Positions 6,561-9,218 of a stretch of 9,218 bases of DNA are shown piece after piece. The notes beneath the pieces are model-generated. The model saw nothing but the letters and a program-made list of their open reading frames with translations. It was not told the origin of the DNA and made no database searches. The number at the start of each line of letters is the position of its first letter. Within the stretch, counting starts at the first letter, position 1. Source of the stretch: Paracoccaceae bacterium (lineage in GTDB: Bacteria > Pseudomonadota > Alphaproteobacteria > Rhodobacterales > Rhodobacteraceae); NCBI GenBank assembly GCA_019090405.1, contig JAHRVZ010000006.1:1-9218 (forward strand). Direction: 5' to 3'. The position numbers and the translations under genes were made by a program.

Positions 6561-8180
6561 TTAGACCCCGTGACGCTGCAAAAACTCTTTGGCTTCCTGC
6601 GCACACTTTCGCCATGCTGGTTCGTGCCCAAGCAGAATGTGGTTTTTGCTGTCCAGTGGAACAAACTCTGCCCCAGGTATTTCCATCGCCAGTTCACGTC
6701 CCTGATCAAACGATATCCGTTGATCGCCTTTTGCGTGAAACACAATTGTTGGCACCTTTATTTCGGCAAGACGGTGGCGCACATCAATATGGCCAAAGGC
6801 TTCCTGAAACCTGATCGCATTTTCCGGCGAGGTGGTCTGGCGTTGAAATTCATCAAACCAGTCTAGATCCTCTGGCTTGGAATCCGGCATGAACGTTTGT
6901 GAAAATATGTGACGGTAGGCCGGGTTTGATGTGCCCCAGCCGTGGCGGGTTAGTGTCATGACAGCCTCGCGCCGGGCCTGTTCCTCGGCGCTTGCCCCGA
7001 TCCGCCAGCCGGTTGCATAACCGGCAATCAATATCAGCGCCGAAACCCGTTCTGGATGTCGTGCTGCATACTCGATCGAAACTGCGCAGCCTTGCGAAAT
7101 GCCCAATAGCGGAAACCGCTCAAGTCCCAGCGAATCCACGACGGTTTCCAGATCGCGCACGAACACGTCCTGACTGATCTCATCCACATCCCAATCGGAA
7201 AGACCATTGCCGCGTTCGTCATAGCGAATAAAGGTGCGTACCCGTGAACAGGCGGCAAACGTATCGCCCCAAATCGGGCTGTCCCAATCCAACTCCAAAT
7301 GGTTCAGCCAATTTGCAGCTTTAACAAGAGGTGCCCCCTCGCCCACTTTTGCATAGGCAATCCGCACTCCATCATCCGTTCGACAAAAGCCAATGTTCTG
7401 TTTGCGCAGCATCCTTTTGGGTTCGGTTTCCACCGGACGTACTTCGGCTAAGTCAGCTTTAGGCGCTGAGGTCATTGTTGGCATCAAGGAACCGGAAAAA
7501 CTCAGCCCGGCCTCGCGGATGGCTGTGATGAAATCAGCCTCACATGCGCGGGCTTCTGCGACCCGACCAGAGTGCGCCAAAGCGTGAATCAACCCGCGTG
7601 CGGCTTCTTCTTCAAGCGGAGTCTGCTCTTTCCATTGCCTTGCCCATTTGATGGCTTCAGGTTTAGCCACATCAGGATGTAATGCCAGCCGCCGCAGGAC
7701 ATTAAGATACAAAAGATGTGCGTCCTGACGCTCTGAAGCCAGCCACAGCTGAAAATCTTCGGTGCCCGCATATTCAAGCCCATCCAGAAATGGACGGCTC
7801 AACTGCTCTGCCATGGCCCGCAGGTCCGGCGGCTTGATGAATGGGGGATCATCTATCAGACGTTCGCGGATATCGCGCAGATCAACCGCCGCTGTGGTTG
7901 GTGCAAGGGCAACCCGCTCGCGATCGGCAACAATTCTTGTCACGCCGTCGCGGTCAACCACCTTTCTCAGTTTGCTGAGTGCCCAGCGAAGTGACCCGCG
8001 CGGATCATCAGGCAAATCCCAGAGCAATTCGCACAACCGTTCCCGTCTGACAGGGCGCGACGTTGCCGCCAGATAGCCCAGCACCGCCCGCGCTTTGCGT
8101 GACGCAGGCAGGGGAATCATCTGTCCTTCTGCACTGACGGACAACTCTCCTAGCAGAGAAATTTCGATCGACTCAGACAT
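6561..8180 (-). CDS. SARP/BTAD transcriptional regulator fused to alpha/beta hydrolase
   Basis: A 539-residue two-part protein. Residues about 5-95 form an OmpR/SARP-type winged helix (SRKARAVLGYLAA at 27-39, RRERLCELLWDLPDDPRGSLRWALSKLR at 45-72), and about 100-230 a bacterial transcriptional activation (BTAD) helical domain. After a linker, about 262-537 is an alpha/beta hydrolase: nucleophile Ser362 in GISQG, acid Asp486 in AKGDQR, and His514 in SKNHILLGHE, so the triad looks complete. SARP domains activate promoters by binding tandem direct repeats next to the -35 region; the hydrolase half may sense or hydrolyse a small ligand. The start at 8180 fits the domain boundary, but the upstream GAGAA is 11 nt away and weak, suggesting low expression. 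It is divergent from the homocysteine methyltransferase, the usual arrangement for a local regulator. What the hydrolase acts on cannot be told from sequence. Confidence 0.85.
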   Translation of the reverse strand: MSESIEISLLGELSVSAEGQMIPLPASRKARAVLGYLAATSRPVRRERLCELLWDLPDDPRGSLRWALSKLRKVVDRDGVTRIVADRERVALAPTTAAVDLRDIRERLIDDPPFIKPPDLRAMAEQLSRPFLDGLEYAGTEDFQLWLASERQDAHLLYLNVLRRLALHPDVAKPEAIKWARQWKEQTPLEEEAARGLIHALAHSGRVAEARACEADFITAIREAGLSFSGSLMPTMTSAPKADLAEVRPVETEPKRMLRKQNIGFCRTDDGVRIAYAKVGEGAPLVKAANWLNHLELDWDSPIWGDTFAACSRVRTFIRYDERGNGLSDWDVDEISQDVFVRDLETVVDSLGLERFPLLGISQGCAVSIEYAARHPERVSALILIAGYATGWRIGASAEEQARREAVMTLTRHGWGTSNPAYRHIFSQTFMPDSKPEDLDWFDEFQRQTTSPENAIRFQEAFGHIDVRHRLAEIKVPTIVFHAKGDQRISFDQGRELAMEIPGAEFVPLDSKNHILLGHEPAWRKCAQEAKEFLQRHGV

Positions 8181-8225
8181 AATTTTGGCAATTCTCAGAA
8201 GTTTCCAGGCAAAAATAGGTGATTT

Positions 8226-8246
8226 CGACGCTCGCTACAACGCTGG
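8226..8246 (+). promoter_or_regulatory. CRACG direct repeat in divergent region (putative operator)
   Basis: On the plus strand CGACGCTCGCTACAACG is followed by CTGG: units start at 8226 (CGACG) and 8238 (CAACG), a 12-bp period, in the same orientation relative to the methyltransferase gene as the two minus-strand sites have to theirs. The second unit starts 64 bp before the ATG at 8302. The TACAACGCTGG part is identical to the site in front of the acetyltransferase gene. Confidence 0.5.
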
Positions 8247-8256
8247 TTCACACGCA

Positions 8257-8266
8257 CTGACGTCAG
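8257..8266. promoter_or_regulatory. Perfect palindrome CTGACGTCAG
   Basis: A 10-bp self-complementary sequence between the direct repeat and the methyltransferase ribosome binding site. It could be a dimer operator for a second regulator, or chance; it is short. Confidence 0.25.
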
Positions 8267-8289
8267 ACCCTTTTCAGGTCAACTTAACA

Positions 8290-8295
8290 AAGGAG
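8290..8295 (+). promoter_or_regulatory. Strong ribosome binding site with triple ATG
   Basis: AAGGAG is followed directly by three in-frame ATG codons (8296, 8299, 8302). The spacing of 6 nt to the third ATG is the best, so translation most likely begins at 8302. Confidence 0.7.
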
Positions 8296-8301
8296 ATGAT
8301 G

Positions 8302-9218
8302 ATGACCACCAATACCAAACTGAAACTACCCCATTCAACCGACCAGATATTCCTGACCGATGCAGGTTTGGAAACATGGCTGTTGTTCATAAAAAAATTC
8401 GATCTGCCGCATTTCGCGTCATTTCCTCTTTTGCGAAACGAACAGGCACGCGCCGCGATGCGCGGCTATTTTGCCGACTTTCTGACAATGGCCCGCCAAA
8501 ACAACACCGATTTTGTTCTTGATACCGTTACCTGGCGGGCCAATCCGGACTGGGCAGAACTTTTGGGATATGATCTGGACGACCTGAGCCGGATCAACCA
8601 AGAAGCCGTGCGGTTCGCCGAATCCCTGCGCATGGATTTCGGAGCCGGTATAAATGTGCTGATCGACGGTGTCATCGGCCCGCGCGGTGATGGTTACGAC
8701 CCCGGTAAGCTGATGAGCGTCACCGAAGCCGAGGAATATCACAGGTTTCAGGTTGACGTATTTGCCCATACCAGGGTCGACATGGTTTCAGCCATCACCA
8801 TGACCAGTGCCAACGAAGCGATTGGCGTCAGCCGCGCTGCCTATAACGCAGATATCCCCTGCGCGATCAGCTTTACGCTGGAAACCGATGGCACCTTGCC
8901 CACCGGTCAAACGCTTGGTGAGGCGATTGCAGAAACTGATAGTCACCATGCGTCCAGACCAGCCTATTACATGATAAACTGCGCCCACCCGGATCACTTT
9001 CGAGACATGCTTGAAACAGGTGGCGACTGGGTCAATCGAATCCGTGGGGTGCGGACCAATGCCTCGCGCATGTCGCATGCTGAACTGGATACTTGCGAGG
9101 TGCTGGACGACGGCAATCCGACAGAACTTGGCCAACAACATGCGGATTTGCGGCGCGTGTTGCCAAAACTAAACGTCTATGGCGGTTGCTGCGGCACCGA
9201 CCATCGCCATGTATCGCA
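8302..9218 (+). CDS. Homocysteine S-methyltransferase (3' partial)
   Basis: The frame stays open to the right edge: 305 residues are visible and only a short C-terminus should be missing. The family (Pfam S-methyl_trans, BHMT/MmuM type) moves a methyl group from S-methylmethionine, betaine or a related sulfonium donor to homocysteine, giving methionine. The N-terminus has the typical strand FLTDAGLETWLLF, with the DGG-type loop written as DAG here. The three zinc-binding cysteines are all present: Cys227 in INCAHP and Cys296-Cys297 in YGGCCGTD. LDTVTWRANPDW and the GVIGPRGDGY loop fit the barrel's substrate face. The start follows from the AAGGAG at 8290. It is divergent from the SARP-hydrolase and preceded by the CAACG repeat. 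The methyl donor cannot be told; S-methylmethionine is the default guess for bacterial proteins, while a dimethylsulfonio compound is also plausible in a marine bacterium. Confidence 0.87.
   Translation, partial: MTTNTKLKLPHSTDQIFLTDAGLETWLLFIKKFDLPHFASFPLLRNEQARAAMRGYFADFLTMARQNNTDFVLDTVTWRANPDWAELLGYDLDDLSRINQEAVRFAESLRMDFGAGINVLIDGVIGPRGDGYDPGKLMSVTEAEEYHRFQVDVFAHTRVDMVSAITMTSANEAIGVSRAAYNADIPCAISFTLETDGTLPTGQTLGEAIAETDSHHASRPAYYMINCAHPDHFRDMLETGGDWVNRIRGVRTNASRMSHAELDTCEVLDDGNPTELGQQHADLRRVLPKLNVYGGCCGTDHRHVS

Larger units (their letters stand above)
8181..8301. promoter_or_regulatory. Divergent promoter region, SARP-hydrolase / homocysteine methyltransferase
   Basis: This 121-bp gap must serve both genes. 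It contains the CAACG-type direct repeat (8226-8246) and, 11 bp beyond, a perfect 10-bp palindrome CTGACGTCAG (8257-8266). No clear -35/-10 pair is visible on either strand. Confidence 0.55.

Noticed and set aside
8419..9141. Two minus-strand open frames of about 117 codons opposite the homocysteine methyltransferase
   Set aside because: The plus strand here encodes a methyltransferase with all three zinc cysteines and a strong ribosome binding site; the antisense frames are shadows.
1..9218. CRISPR array, tRNA, rRNA, insertion sequence or attachment site
   Set aside because: I saw no spaced repeats, tRNA-like cloverleaf, transposase motifs or terminal inverted repeats.

Overview
The window looks like chromosome of a marine alphaproteobacterium, most likely a Rhodobacterales (Roseobacter-group) member. 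This is inferred from moderate-to-high GC, a short DUF1127 protein, and the resemblance of the encoded methyltransferases to Roseobacter proteins. No tRNA, rRNA, CRISPR array or insertion sequence is visible.

Left part (1-2985, + strand): the 3' bulk of a large TPR-CHAT protein, a caspase-like peptidase with an intact His/Cys dyad. It overlaps tail-to-tail with a minus-strand pair: a GNAT acetyltransferase (3807-4415) followed by an integral-membrane S-methyltransferase of the MddA (methanethiol to dimethyl sulfide) type (2968-3756). Middle (4622-6234, - strand): a 56-residue DUF1127 protein, then a Tat-signal-bearing protein with a nitroreductase-like look and no clear function. Right part: a minus-strand SARP/BTAD regulator fused to an alpha/beta hydrolase (6561-8180). 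It is divergent from a plus-strand homocysteine S-methyltransferase (8302 to the window end) that retains its three zinc cysteines.

The most interesting signal is non-coding. A direct repeat of the form CAACG-N7-CAACG (12-bp period, second copy always in the context TACAACG) occurs upstream of the GNAT-mddA pair, upstream of the DUF1127-nitroreductase-like pair, and in the divergent region between the SARP-hydrolase and the homocysteine methyltransferase. In each case it is oriented towards the gene, with the second repeat starting about 64-76 bp before the start codon. All four TACAACG occurrences I could find in the window lie in these three gaps. SARP-family winged-helix domains bind tandem direct repeats, so the simplest hypothesis is a small local regulon controlled by the SARP-hydrolase. 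It would link two sulfur-methyl enzymes with a redox-like exported protein. That is inference; the motif itself is directly visible.
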